From Paenibacillus ginsengarvi (GTDB taxonomy: Bacteria; Bacillota; Bacilli; Paenibacillales; NBRC-103111), in contig NZ_RBAH01000028.1 in assembly GCF_003626695.1 (NCBI RefSeq), positions 54,852 to 118,851 on the forward strand: a stretch of 64,000 nt of DNA, in the 5' to 3' direction. Position 1 is the first letter of the stretch. Every line of letters begins with the position of its first letter. Both the position numbers and the translations under genes were made by a program. Below, one piece after another: positions 43,017 to 51,597 of the stretch. The notes under the pieces were generated by a model. It was not told the DNA's origin and did no database searches. It worked only from the letters and a program-made list of their open reading frames with translations.

Positions 43017-43286
43017 AGTCTCTCCTATGCTCTCCACATTGGCCTTTTCACTCAAGGAAGCCTTCATTGTACTACATTGTATCATATACCTCCACGAAGA
43101 ATAATCCCGCCGAACATGGTGATGAACAACCAAGTACACTCCCTATTGTCCTCGTTGAAACACCACATGCCTCTGGCAGTCTTGGATCCTACCAGTTTGT
43201 GGATGCCTCCGCTAATTCGGAGAATGTGCCTGTTCCCATACGTGTTCTTGTTGACATGGCTTGCTTTAGAAATTAATATTAAACCC

Positions 43287-43298
43287 ATCACCCGGGTG
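43287..43298. promoter_or_regulatory. TCACCCGGGTGA palindrome, candidate LacI-type operator
   Basis: Perfect 12-bp palindrome with a central CG, as in LacI-family operators. A promoter-like TTGACA...17 bases...TAATAT reading toward the esterase lies just upstream, so a bound repressor would cover the start of transcription. The rest of the 43017-43345 spacer shows no gene. Confidence 0.45.
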
Positions 43299-43345
43299 AA
43301 GTAACCATTTTTTGAGAGTTAGCTTATATCTATGTCATATTGCGG

Positions 43346-44416
43346 ATGGTGATCGTGGTGTTGAAGGAATTATTAAATAACAGAAATATAATGCCGATAT
43401 GGAATAACCATGTAGAATGGATAGGTCGAAAAAAAGAGATTATCCATATGCTTTGTGAGGAGGAGTATGGTTTTTTTCCTCTTCAAGCTGTTGATTTATC
43501 TTTCGAGGTTGTGGAGGAGAGCAATAGCTTTTGTGCCGGAAAGGTAGCTTTAAAAAAAGTGATGGCGACGGCGAAATTTGAACATGGGAACTTTTCCTTT
43601 CCCTTCTATGCTGCAATTCCGCAAAAGGCAGGTAAGCATCCTTTTTTTGTCTTAGCCAATTTTAGGGATCATGTCCCCGATCAATACTTACCTAGCGAAG
43701 AAGTAGGAGATCACGGCTTTGGAGTTCTCTCTTTTTGTTATAAAGATGTTAGCTCGGACAATAATGACTGGAGCAACGGCCTGGCAGGAACGATTTATAA
43801 TAACCATGAACGATGCAAGGCAAACTGCGGCAAAATAGCGATGTGGGCCTGGGCGGCCTCTCGTGTACTGGATTATGCGTACACGCAATCCAATCTGGAT
43901 GTTTCCAATGCCGCTGTAATCGGACATTCCAGATTAGGGAAAACGGCATTGCTGGCAGGGGCGTTGGACGAGCGATTTACATGCGTCATTTCGAACAATT
44001 CGGGCTGCAGCGGTGCTGCTATTTCGAGAAATAAAAACGGCGAAACCATCGAAAACATTTATAATAAATTCCCCTATTGGTTTTGCGACAATTATGAAAA
44101 ATATAAAAATAACGAAGGTAAGCTGCCCTTCGATCAGCATTTTCTTTTGGCTGCCATTGCGCCGCGAAAGGTTTATGTCGCAAGTGCGGTCCAAGATTTG
44201 TGGGCGGACCCCGAGTCGGAATACTTATCGTGCGTTGCTGCGAGCGAGGTTTATGAAAAGTTGGGACTTCCCGGATTCGTGCACCCGGATCGTCTTCCCC
44301 AAGCAGGAGACGTATTTCATGCAGGACATATTGGCTATCATTTAAGAAGCGGGGGGCATTATTTAAGTCGTGAGGATTGGCTGCATTTTATTCATTATTT
44401 ACAACAAAAGGCATAG
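43346..44416 (+). CDS. CE15-like alpha/beta-hydrolase esterase
   Basis: About 356 residues. The nucleophile elbow is GHSRLGKTALLAGALDERF, the place of the GCSRxGK motif of glucuronoyl esterases (CE15) and related acetyl-xylan-esterase-like enzymes. NNSGCSGAAISRNKNGETIE, FPYWFCDNYEKYKNN and the catalytic-histidine region DVFHAGHIGYHLRSGGHYLS agree. No signal peptide, so it would act in the cytosol on an imported ester. AT-rich codon use unlike the neighbours suggests transfer. The start is unsettled: several ATG/GTG/TTG codons lie close together without a strong ribosome site. Divergent LacI regulator. Confidence 0.8.
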   Translation: MVIVVLKELLNNRNIMPIWNNHVEWIGRKKEIIHMLCEEEYGFFPLQAVDLSFEVVEESNSFCAGKVALKKVMATAKFEHGNFSFPFYAAIPQKAGKHPFFVLANFRDHVPDQYLPSEEVGDHGFGVLSFCYKDVSSDNNDWSNGLAGTIYNNHERCKANCGKIAMWAWAASRVLDYAYTQSNLDVSNAAVIGHSRLGKTALLAGALDERFTCVISNNSGCSGAAISRNKNGETIENIYNKFPYWFCDNYEKYKNNEGKLPFDQHFLLAAIAPRKVYVASAVQDLWADPESEYLSCVAASEVYEKLGLPGFVHPDRLPQAGDVFHAGHIGYHLRSGGHYLSREDWLHFIHYLQQKA

Positions 44417-44520
44417 GTGGCGGGCTGCGTCACATGACTGCCTGCAATCAACGGGGAATGGCGTCCATTCCCCGGCCGATCGCGGCTCATGCTTGCTTTT
44501 TTCCACTTCAGAGGACTTGA

Positions 44521-45654
44521 TTACTCCCATTTGAACAAATAACTCGACAAGGCAAAAGCGGCAACCATCCACCCGGCGAGAAGCGCCACCTCCGGCCATA
44601 GCGCGGATAGGTCGGCTCCGACGTTCATGACCTGCCGCATCGCAGCCGTAAGATGAGAGATCGGCAGCAGCTTGACGACAGGCTGCAAAAACTGCGGCAT
44701 TTCCTTGATCGGGAAAAACACCCCGCCCAAAAACAGCATCGGATACGACACGAAGCCGGCGATCGGTCCGGCGCTTTCCGGCGTTTTCGCCAAAGAAGCG
44801 ATAATGAAGCCAAACGACATAAACGTCAGCGTCCCCAGTGCTACGAACAGACCAAGCAGCAGCCAGGAGCCGTTCACCTGCGTATCGAAGAAGGTCGAGC
44901 CGACCACAACGACGATCAGCACCTGAAGGCCGTTCATGACGAGCCTCGCGGTAATTTGCGCCGCGATAAACGTAGCCGCGGTCAGCGTCGTGCTCTGCAT
45001 CCGCCGCAAAATGCCGCGCTCGCGCCACGAGGCGATCTGCCCCGCTACCCCGTTCAAGTTATTCGACATAATCATCATCGCGAGAATGCCGGGCACGAGA
45101 AAGTCGATATATTTCAAATGCAGCGACTGCACCGCCGACGCGTCGACGATGACGACAGGCGAATAGTTGGCAAGCTGCTTGCTCACGCCGTCGACGACCT
45201 GGGACAATATCGACAGGGCGATTTGCGACGTTGTCATATTCGTCTCGTCGTAGTACGCCTTAACCGTAGCTACCTCGGGCGTCGTCATAAACACAGGGTC
45301 TACGTACTCGCTCGATTCGTGCATCGACAGCAGCTCCTGATACCCTTTCGGCACAACTACGACGATGTGGCGGTCTCCCTGCTTAAGCTCCTTCAGCGCC
45401 GCTTCCTTGTCGTACTGCTCATTCAGCTCGATGACCGTGTTCATCTGCTGCAGCGAACGGATCAGCTCCCGCGACCCCGGGCTGTTGTCTTCGTCGATCA
45501 GCGCGCCGCTAAGCGAGATGCCGCTTCCGTTTCCGAGAAAAAAGCCGATCATCGCCACGAAAAACACCGGAAACAGCAGCGACCAGAACAACACTTGGCG
45601 ATTGCGAGCAAACATGAGAAGCTGGGCGAGCGTCAGGTGTATATATGCTTTCAT
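44521..45654 (-). CDS. ABC-2 type transporter permease
   Basis: About 377 residues. One membrane helix near residue 20-40, a large extracellular loop (about 45-165) with SLSGALIDEDNSPGSRELIR, then five helices at the C-terminus (MMIMSNNLNGVAGQIASWRE, TFMSFGFIIASLAKTPESAG, YPMLFLGGVFFPIKEMPQFL). The layout is of the ABC-2/YhgE-like type IV exporter half. Starts inside the stop of the ATPase gene (four-base overlap), so the pair forms one export system for a drug, lipid or antibiotic. Confidence 0.9.
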   Translation of the reverse strand: MKAYIHLTLAQLLMFARNRQVLFWSLLFPVFFVAMIGFFLGNGSGISLSGALIDEDNSPGSRELIRSLQQMNTVIELNEQYDKEAALKELKQGDRHIVVVVPKGYQELLSMHESSEYVDPVFMTTPEVATVKAYYDETNMTTSQIALSILSQVVDGVSKQLANYSPVVIVDASAVQSLHLKYIDFLVPGILAMMIMSNNLNGVAGQIASWRERGILRRMQSTTLTAATFIAAQITARLVMNGLQVLIVVVVGSTFFDTQVNGSWLLLGLFVALGTLTFMSFGFIIASLAKTPESAGPIAGFVSYPMLFLGGVFFPIKEMPQFLQPVVKLLPISHLTAAMRQVMNVGADLSALWPEVALLAGWMVAAFALSSYLFKWE

Positions 45655-46646
45655 CCTTCCCTGAGGCTCCTTCCCGTCATATGGAGGAATACATCCTCCA
45701 GCGTAGCCGATCGCGTGCGCAAATCGGCGAACGCCAGACTGTTCTCTCTCGCTGTCTCGATCCAATTCGTTAGCGTCTCCTGCATCCGGTCCGTGTACAG
45801 CACGTACCATTCGCCGCGCACCTCGAGCTGCTTGACCCCGCTTACGGACTGAAGCAGCCGGAGAGCCTGCTCTTTCTCCGGACTGTTTTCCGGAGCGCCC
45901 TCAAGCGAAGGCAGCCGGAATTCAACGGCGCTGTCGGACCGCATATTCCGCACCAGATGATCCGGCGTATCGAGCGCAATGACGCGCCCGCGGTCCATCA
46001 GGCAGACCCGGTCGCACAGATAATGCGCCTCGTCCATATAATGCGTCGACAGCATAATCGTTTTGCCTCGAGCCTTCAGCTTGGCTATAATGTCCCACAG
46101 CGTTCGGCGCGCCCCCGGATCAAGCCCGGTCGTAGGCTCGTCAAGGAAAATGATTTGCGGATCGTTGACGAGCGCAAGGGCGATCGCGAGACGCTGACGC
46201 TGACCTCCGGATAAATGCTTGACGCGGTCGTTTTTCTTTTCTTCCAATATCATATCTTGCAGCAGCGGCCGGATCGGGACCGAGTTCGGATAAAAGCTGG
46301 CGTACATCCGGATAATTTCCTGAACCTTGAGCTGATCGAACAGCGAGGTCGATTGCAATTGGACCCCGATGACCATCTTCACCTTCTTCAGCTCCGTCTG
46401 CGTATCGTAGCCGGCCACGATAACCGTCCCGCTATCGGGCCTGCGCAAGCCTTCGATCATTTCCAGTGTCGTCGTTTTTCCTGCGCCGTTCGGACCGAGC
46501 AGGCCGAATACTTCGCCGCGGCGCACCTCGAAGCTGATGCCGCTCGCCGCCGTAAACGCACCGTATCGTTTCACGAGCCCTTCTACGCGGATAACCGCTG
46601 CCTGATCGTTTTGCCGGCGCTCGTTCCCGCTCAGCGCATCGTTCAT
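45651..46646 (-). CDS. ABC-2 exporter ATP-binding protein
   Basis: About 331 residues. Walker A GPNGAGKTTTLEMIEG, signature LSGGQRQRLAIALALV, Walker B IIFLDEPTTGLDPGARRT and switch histidine in MLSTHYMDEAHYLCDR. A C-terminal extension of about 90 residues (VEFRLPSLEGAPENSPEKEQ to the TLEDVFLHMTGRSLREG end) is typical of drug-export ATPases. AGGAGGGAATTT precedes the ATG. Translationally coupled to the permease. Confidence 0.93.
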   Translation of the reverse strand: MNDALSGNERRQNDQAAVIRVEGLVKRYGAFTAASGISFEVRRGEVFGLLGPNGAGKTTTLEMIEGLRRPDSGTVIVAGYDTQTELKKVKMVIGVQLQSTSLFDQLKVQEIIRMYASFYPNSVPIRPLLQDMILEEKKNDRVKHLSGGQRQRLAIALALVNDPQIIFLDEPTTGLDPGARRTLWDIIAKLKARGKTIMLSTHYMDEAHYLCDRVCLMDRGRVIALDTPDHLVRNMRSDSAVEFRLPSLEGAPENSPEKEQALRLLQSVSGVKQLEVRGEWYVLYTDRMQETLTNWIETARENSLAFADLRTRSATLEDVFLHMTGRSLREG

Positions 46647-46835
46647 AAATTCCCTCCTAGCAATCGATCCTATTATACCACCGATTGGGAACGCTTGCGA
46701 AAACAGCGTTATCGGGCGTAATTTCGGGTGAAGAGGGCTGGTGCATTTTCGCGCCGGATGCGCTATAGTAGAATCACAATTCCGACCGCGAACCATTTTG
46801 TAGCAAAATGTGTCAGCCAAAGACAAGGAGATCCC

Positions 46836-47768
46836 ATGAATAAGAAGAAACACGTCAAGTCCCCCGCCCCATCCGCGCCAAAATCCGCGGCGACCGAGCT
46901 GCTAGCTGAGCAGCCGGCGATGCTGCTCGACTTCCTGCTGGCGGCGCTGTCCGGCCGCAGCCGCAACTCGGTCAAATCGATACTCGCCCGCGGCCAGGTT
47001 TCGGTGAACGGCCGTCCGACGACGAAGTACGACTTCCCGCTGCAGCCCGGGCACCGCGTCATCGTCAGTTGGGCAAAGGTGGCGGAGCGCAGCGAAGTGA
47101 AACTGAACGGGCTGTCCCTTATGCATGAAGATAACGATTTGATCGTCGTTCATAAGGAAGCCGGCCTTCTCTCGATCGCAACGGCCCAGGAGAAGGAACA
47201 AACCGCCTACCGGCAGCTGTCCGACTACGTACGCCGCTCCAATCCGTCGGCGCGCATCTTTATCGTGCATCGGCTCGATCGCGACACATCCGGCGTCATG
47301 ATGTTTGCCAAAAGCGAGCGGGTGCAGCAATTGTTGCAGAACGAGTGGAAGGATGCCGTGCTCGAGCGTACGTACGTCGCGCTGGTGGAAGGCGAGGTGC
47401 GCGAGAAGGAAGGAACCGTCAAGTCGTGGCTGAAGGAAAACAAAGCGATGGTCATGTATTCCAGCAGCAAGCCGGACGACGGGCAGCTCGCGATTACCCG
47501 CTACAAGGTGCTGAAGACGAACAACCGCGCCTCGCTGCTGCAAGTCGAGCTGGAAACCGGGCGCAAAAATCAGATCCGCGTCCATATGATGGACATCGGC
47601 CACCCGGTCGTCGGAGACAAAAAATACGGCTCGCGCGGCGGCTCCCCGATCGGCCGACTCGGCCTGCACGCCCATGTTCTTTCATTCCGTCATCCGGCCA
47701 GCGGGGAGACGATGCGGTTTGAAAGCCCGATGCCTTCTTCGTTTTTGCGCGTATTCCGGGAACAATAA
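46836..47768 (+). CDS. RluA-family pseudouridine synthase
   Basis: About 310 residues. N-terminal S4-like RNA-binding part (RSRNSVKSILARGQVSVNGR) and catalytic domain with the aspartate motif IVHRLDRDTSGVMMFAKSE, then RTYVALVEGEVREKEGTV, GRKNQIRVHMMDIGHPVVGD. Isomerises uridine in 23S rRNA or tRNA; the exact position cannot be told. Lysine/alanine/proline-rich head (MNKKKHVKSPAPSAPKSAA). ACAAGGAGATCCC precedes the ATG. Monocistronic, divergent from the ABC ATPase. Confidence 0.92.
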   Translation: MNKKKHVKSPAPSAPKSAATELLAEQPAMLLDFLLAALSGRSRNSVKSILARGQVSVNGRPTTKYDFPLQPGHRVIVSWAKVAERSEVKLNGLSLMHEDNDLIVVHKEAGLLSIATAQEKEQTAYRQLSDYVRRSNPSARIFIVHRLDRDTSGVMMFAKSERVQQLLQNEWKDAVLERTYVALVEGEVREKEGTVKSWLKENKAMVMYSSSKPDDGQLAITRYKVLKTNNRASLLQVELETGRKNQIRVHMMDIGHPVVGDKKYGSRGGSPIGRLGLHAHVLSFRHPASGETMRFESPMPSSFLRVFREQ

Positions 47769-47883
47769 GGATAATAATCGATTCTTAACATTTCCTTCAG
47801 AAAGCTTTAAGAATTTCCCTTCATTCTATCCAAACATTATCGAGTATGATAGAATCAGCCCATTAATGGAGGGAACACCGCCC

Positions 47884-48531
47884 ATGCCGACCCATATTCG
47901 AGAAAAATTTCTATTTTTATACAAATTCATCCGTTCGCCCAAACAAGTCGGCAGCATTACGCCAAGCTCCCCCTTTCTCGCCAAAACGATGGTCGGGCAA
48001 GTGCCCTGGCATCGCGTAAACGCTGTCGCCGAGCTGGGGGCCGGCACCGGCGCCATCACGAAGTTTATCGCGGCGGCCAGGCAGAAGCCGACCAAAGTGC
48101 TTCTGTTCGAAAAAGACGCGAGCCTGCGCGAAGCTTTGTCCGCCGCATATCCGGAGTTCGGCTGTTACGCCGATGCAAGCAGTATCGACATGGCGCTGAA
48201 GAAGGAAGGGCTCGGAGAAGGGCAGCTGGACTGCATCCTGAGCGGCTTGCCTTTCTTCAATTTCCCGCAGCAGCTGCGCGATAAGCTGATGGAGCAAATC
48301 GCCCGCTCGCTGAAGCCGGGCGGATTGTTCATCGCCTTCCAATACTCGCAGCAAATGAAAAAACAGCTGGACCGCCAATTCGAGCTGGAGCATGTCCGCT
48401 TCGTACCTCTCAATATGCCTCCGGCATTCGTATATGTTTGCCGCAAAAGAGAAGAAACCGTTCCGGTAACGGAAACGGAACCATACAGCCTGCATCCTAC
48501 CGGAAAGGAGCGTCCTGCCTATGAGCTATGA
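47884..48531 (+). CDS. SAM-dependent methyltransferase (phospholipid N-methyltransferase-like)
   Basis: About 215 residues. Motif I VAELGAGTGAITKFIAAARQ, acidic motif II LLFEKDASLREALSAAYPEF, and ILSGLPFFNFPQQLRDKLME with the LP...F features seen in PmtA-like phosphatidylethanolamine methyltransferases and rRNA-dimethyltransferase relatives. N-terminal helix FLFLYKFIRSPKQVGSITPS may contact membrane. GGAGGGAACACC lies upstream of the ATG. Overlaps the DedA gene by 11 bp, which suggests a shared role in lipid or membrane handling. Confidence 0.83.
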   Translation: MPTHIREKFLFLYKFIRSPKQVGSITPSSPFLAKTMVGQVPWHRVNAVAELGAGTGAITKFIAAARQKPTKVLLFEKDASLREALSAAYPEFGCYADASSIDMALKKEGLGEGQLDCILSGLPFFNFPQQLRDKLMEQIARSLKPGGLFIAFQYSQQMKKQLDRQFELEHVRFVPLNMPPAFVYVCRKREETVPVTETEPYSLHPTGKERPAYEL

Positions 48532-49180
48532 TGGTTTGCTGGCGCTCATCCAGCAGTTCGGCTATGCCGCCCTGTTCTTCGCCCTCTGGCTTGGGATCGT
48601 CGGCATGCCGATCCCTGATGAAGTGATCGTCATGACCGGCGGAGCCGTAACCGCAAGCGGGCTGCTGCATGTCGTTCCCGCATTTATCCTCACTTATTTG
48701 GGCGTCGTTTCGGGCTTGTCGCTCGGCTACTTTCTTGGCAGATGGCTCGGCACTCCGATGCTGGAGCGGCTGAAACGCAAAAAAAAGATGGACAAATATT
48801 TGGCCCAATCGGAAAGGCTTGTCACCAAATACGGCAGCTTTGCCTTGTGTATCGGCTATTTTTTTCCCGTCGTCCGCCACGTGGTCCCGTACTTGGTCGG
48901 TCTAGGCAAAATGTCGTTCAAGCGGTATGCGCTCTTCTCGTACACGACCGGGTTCGTCTGGACGCTGATCTTCTTCACGCTCGGACGGCTGGTTGGCGAT
49001 CACGCCAAAGAAATCGGCTATTTCCTGCACAGCTACGGTCTCAAGCTGATCTGGATTCCAGTGGCGGCTATTGCGGTTGTTGCCATTGTCCGCTTCAGAC
49101 GCGCTAGACGGAGTCAGCAAGGACGCAGCATCCAATGCGTCAATAGCGTCAATAACGTAAGCAGCGTCAAGGACCAGTAA
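48521..49180 (+). CDS. DedA-family membrane protein
   Basis: 219 residues with four to five membrane segments. ALFFALWLGIVGMPIPDEVI, MTGGAVTASG near the N-terminus and CIGYFFPVVRHVVPYLVGLG in the DedA core. Same superfamily as the gene at 16.9 kb but not a close copy. Likely a lipid carrier or scramblase. Starts within the methyltransferase gene and overlaps the HAD gene's 3' end by 14 bp in convergent arrangement. The C-terminus is a repetitive Val/Asn/Ser tract (SIQCVNSVNNVSSVKDQ). Confidence 0.9.
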   Translation: MSYDGLLALIQQFGYAALFFALWLGIVGMPIPDEVIVMTGGAVTASGLLHVVPAFILTYLGVVSGLSLGYFLGRWLGTPMLERLKRKKKMDKYLAQSERLVTKYGSFALCIGYFFPVVRHVVPYLVGLGKMSFKRYALFSYTTGFVWTLIFFTLGRLVGDHAKEIGYFLHSYGLKLIWIPVAAIAVVAIVRFRRARRSQQGRSIQCVNSVNNVSSVKDQ

Positions 49181-49883
49181 TCGCACCCCCAAGAGCGATG
49201 GAGCGGATGTCGCCGATTCGCCGAACGACATAACGCGGGCTCACATGCTCCTCCAGCGACGCCCCGCTTCGATTGTACAAGCAAAAGTCGATGTCTGCGG
49301 CACGAGCGCCGGCATAATCGTCCTTGAGCGAGTCGCCGACATATAGCACTTCTGAACGGTTAGCGCCAAGCTCGCTCAGGGCGATTTCAAAAATGTTCCG
49401 ATCAGGCTTCCAGTACCCGACCTCGTCGGATACGATAAACGCATCGAACAGCTTCAAAATGTCTCCGCTAGCCGTTCGCCTCCGCTGGCCTTCTCCGATT
49501 CCGTTCGAGATCACTGCCAGCTTGCGGTTTCCGTGCAAGTCGCCAAGCAGTTCTCTGGCCCCGTCCTCAAAATGGCATAGGGAGCAGAAATGGTCCCAGT
49601 ACGTGCGGGCCAGGGCCGACGGATCGGCGTCACTATGCCCCAGCCGGATGAACGTATCGCGAAACGAATACTCGAGAACCTGATGAATCGTCAGCCTGCG
49701 TTCGTTCCTCTCGCTCCAGTACATCCAGTTGATCGGTCCGAACGTTTCCCGGAATCGCCCCCACGTCCATCGTTCCTCCTGCTCCAGCCCGTGCTGGCGA
49801 ATCGTCAGTTGCATGGCGTCGGTCTCGCTTCTGTCGTAGTCAAGCAGCGTATGATCCAGATCGAAGATGATCGCTTTATACAT
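49167..49883 (-). CDS. HAD-superfamily hydrolase (nucleotidase-like)
   Basis: 238 residues. Motif I IIFDLDHTLLDYDRSE with both aspartates, motif II AVISNGIGEGQRRR, the lysine in SDEVGYWKPDRNIFEIALSE and motif IV VGDSLKDDYAGARAADID are all in place, with a helical cap between. Closest in build to the YjjG/YfnB group of pyrimidine nucleotidases that clean up modified nucleotides. GGAGGGACCTTCC precedes the ATG. Monocistronic. Confidence 0.9.
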   Translation of the reverse strand: MYKAIIFDLDHTLLDYDRSETDAMQLTIRQHGLEQEERWTWGRFRETFGPINWMYWSERNERRLTIHQVLEYSFRDTFIRLGHSDADPSALARTYWDHFCSLCHFEDGARELLGDLHGNRKLAVISNGIGEGQRRRTASGDILKLFDAFIVSDEVGYWKPDRNIFEIALSELGANRSEVLYVGDSLKDDYAGARAADIDFCLYNRSGASLEEHVSPRYVVRRIGDIRSIALGGAITGP

Positions 49884-50064
49884 GGAAGGTCCCTCCGTTT
49901 ATACCGGCTTCTCCGGTTCTTTTCGCCTATTATTTCATGTCCGGCCTCCCTTGTCGATTCTTTTCACCACTGCGGAGTGCTTGTCCTGTTCTGCCTGAAA
50001 AAAGAGCGCCCCCCGCCATTCGTTCGCACGAATACGGAGAGCGCTTGGCTGTGCAGGAGCGCCG

Positions 50065-51408
50065 TTATTTTTTCTTCGCTTTCTCTTCCTCGACAAGCTG
50101 CTTCAACTTCTCGTCGAGCTGCCGGAGCGCCGTGTTCAAATCCGTCTTGCCGCTCACATAATCGACGAATGCCGTGCTGACCGCCGATTGCTGCGAGGCG
50201 AGAGGGACATCGACGAGCCCCGGCTTCCGCTTGGGCGTCGGATCGGTCGGCGGGTAAAACGAAACCGCCTTCATATTTTTCGTTTTGTAGATCGCATGCT
50301 CGCTTCCGAGAGCGTTCTGGATATCTTTGTTGTTCAGCGTCGTCGGAATGCCTTGCTTCGAGTCCTCCATCTGAATTTCATCCTTCAGCATTTCCATAAT
50401 GACCTCGAACGCCTCGTCCTTATGCTTGCTCGTTTCCGAAATCGACCAGTAGGCCGGTCCCCGCTGGCTGACCCGTTTCGGAGCGCCCTCCATCGTCGGC
50501 AGCGACACGATATCCCAGTTGATTTCCGGCGGAATGACCAGATAAACGCTGTGCAGGTTGGCGGACAGGGCAGCTTCGCCTTTGCCAAACATATTCATGT
50601 CGTCCGCAGCCGTTTTCGGATATTCGTTACCTTGAACGTCGTAGAACCGTTTCAGGTTGCTGAATACTTTCGTCCACTTGTCCTGATCGGTCAAGCCGTC
50701 CTTCTCCGGATCGAGGATCGCCTGGGAGAACGGATTGTCCCGCAGCATCCCCGTCAAGTTGGCGCTAAAGCCGCGAATTTGCTTGCCGCCGTCCGTCCGG
50801 GTCATCTTCTTGGACAGATCGTATGCTTCGTCCCACGTCATGCCGTCCTTCGGATAAGGTACGCCGAATTTATCGAACAAATCTTTGTTGTAGTACAGCA
50901 CATTCGGGAAAAACGGCGGCACCGGCAGTCCGAACAGCTTGCCGTCACGCGTATAGTCCTTGATTTCCTGAATGAACACTGGATTGAACCGGTTCAAATC
51001 GTATTTGTACTTTGTCACGTAAGGGGTCAGATCTACGCCCAGATTCAAATCCAAATAGCCGGTTCGAAGCGTCGGAATATCGGTGCGGATCAGGTCCGGA
51101 ATTTCGCCGCGCGTGACCAGATCGGTAATGTTGTTCCCGGTGCCGCTCGTCTGGTAATTAAACGTAATGTGCGGGAACTTCTTTTCCAGTACCCCCCGAA
51201 ACCGTTTGTCGAACTCCTCCTTGCTGACACCGGCCGCAAAAATCAGCATCGAATACGGATCTTTTTTCGCTTCCGCCTTCGGCTTCTCCTCCGCCGTTTT
51301 ACCGTTTCCCGAATCGTTTCCCGTATTGTTTCCCGTTCCGCAAGCTGTCATCAGGGCCAGTACCATGCTGAGTGGAAGGCAAAACGAAATAACTTTGGAC
51401 TTGCGCAT
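50065..51408 (-). CDS. Extracellular sugar-binding lipoprotein (ABC family 1)
   Basis: About 447 residues. Lipoprotein signal MRKSKVISFCLPLSMVLA with lipobox LMTAC, then a Gly/Asn-rich linker. Carries the shared block YNKDLFDKFGVPYPKDGMTW and a highly charged lysine-rich C-terminus (EEKAKKK). Third member of the trio in this window. GGGGAG with ten bases of spacing favours the ATG used over a GTG two codons upstream. A full cre consensus lies 26 bp before the start and an AraC regulator is divergent, so expression should need an inducer and absence of glucose. No permease adjoins it. Confidence 0.9.
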   Translation of the reverse strand: MRKSKVISFCLPLSMVLALMTACGTGNNTGNDSGNGKTAEEKPKAEAKKDPYSMLIFAAGVSKEEFDKRFRGVLEKKFPHITFNYQTSGTGNNITDLVTRGEIPDLIRTDIPTLRTGYLDLNLGVDLTPYVTKYKYDLNRFNPVFIQEIKDYTRDGKLFGLPVPPFFPNVLYYNKDLFDKFGVPYPKDGMTWDEAYDLSKKMTRTDGGKQIRGFSANLTGMLRDNPFSQAILDPEKDGLTDQDKWTKVFSNLKRFYDVQGNEYPKTAADDMNMFGKGEAALSANLHSVYLVIPPEINWDIVSLPTMEGAPKRVSQRGPAYWSISETSKHKDEAFEVIMEMLKDEIQMEDSKQGIPTTLNNKDIQNALGSEHAIYKTKNMKAVSFYPPTDPTPKRKPGLVDVPLASQQSAVSTAFVDYVSGKTDLNTALRQLDEKLKQLVEEEKAKKK

Positions 51409-51434
51409 ACCCACACATCTCCCCCGTCTTTAAT

Positions 51435-51448
51435 TGACAACGCTTTCA
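51435..51448. promoter_or_regulatory. cre site (CcpA) before a sugar-binding gene
   Basis: TGACAACGCTTTCA fits the Bacillus cre consensus TGWNANCGNTNNCA at every defined place. It is 26 bp upstream of the binding-protein start, which suggests carbon catabolite repression. Confidence 0.65.
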
Positions 51449-51597
51449 AAATTGAGTCTTTTTAATTATCTCAGAAACTGGAAACCGACAGCAGACATCA
51501 TTTTACCTCAACTACCCAAAATTTTACGTTCCTGTACATTACATGTATAAATATATGTGTTACAATAGAGTCAAAACGATACGGCAGGTGACCGTCA

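Noticed and set aside
42675..43304. Plus-strand frame through the lacI 5' end and spacer, and a shorter one at 43067
   Set aside because: Antisense to lacI, no ribosome site, low-complexity content.
44653..45852. 399-codon plus-strand frame opposite the ABC permease
   Set aside because: Histidine/arginine-rich reverse reading of a transmembrane gene; no ribosome site.
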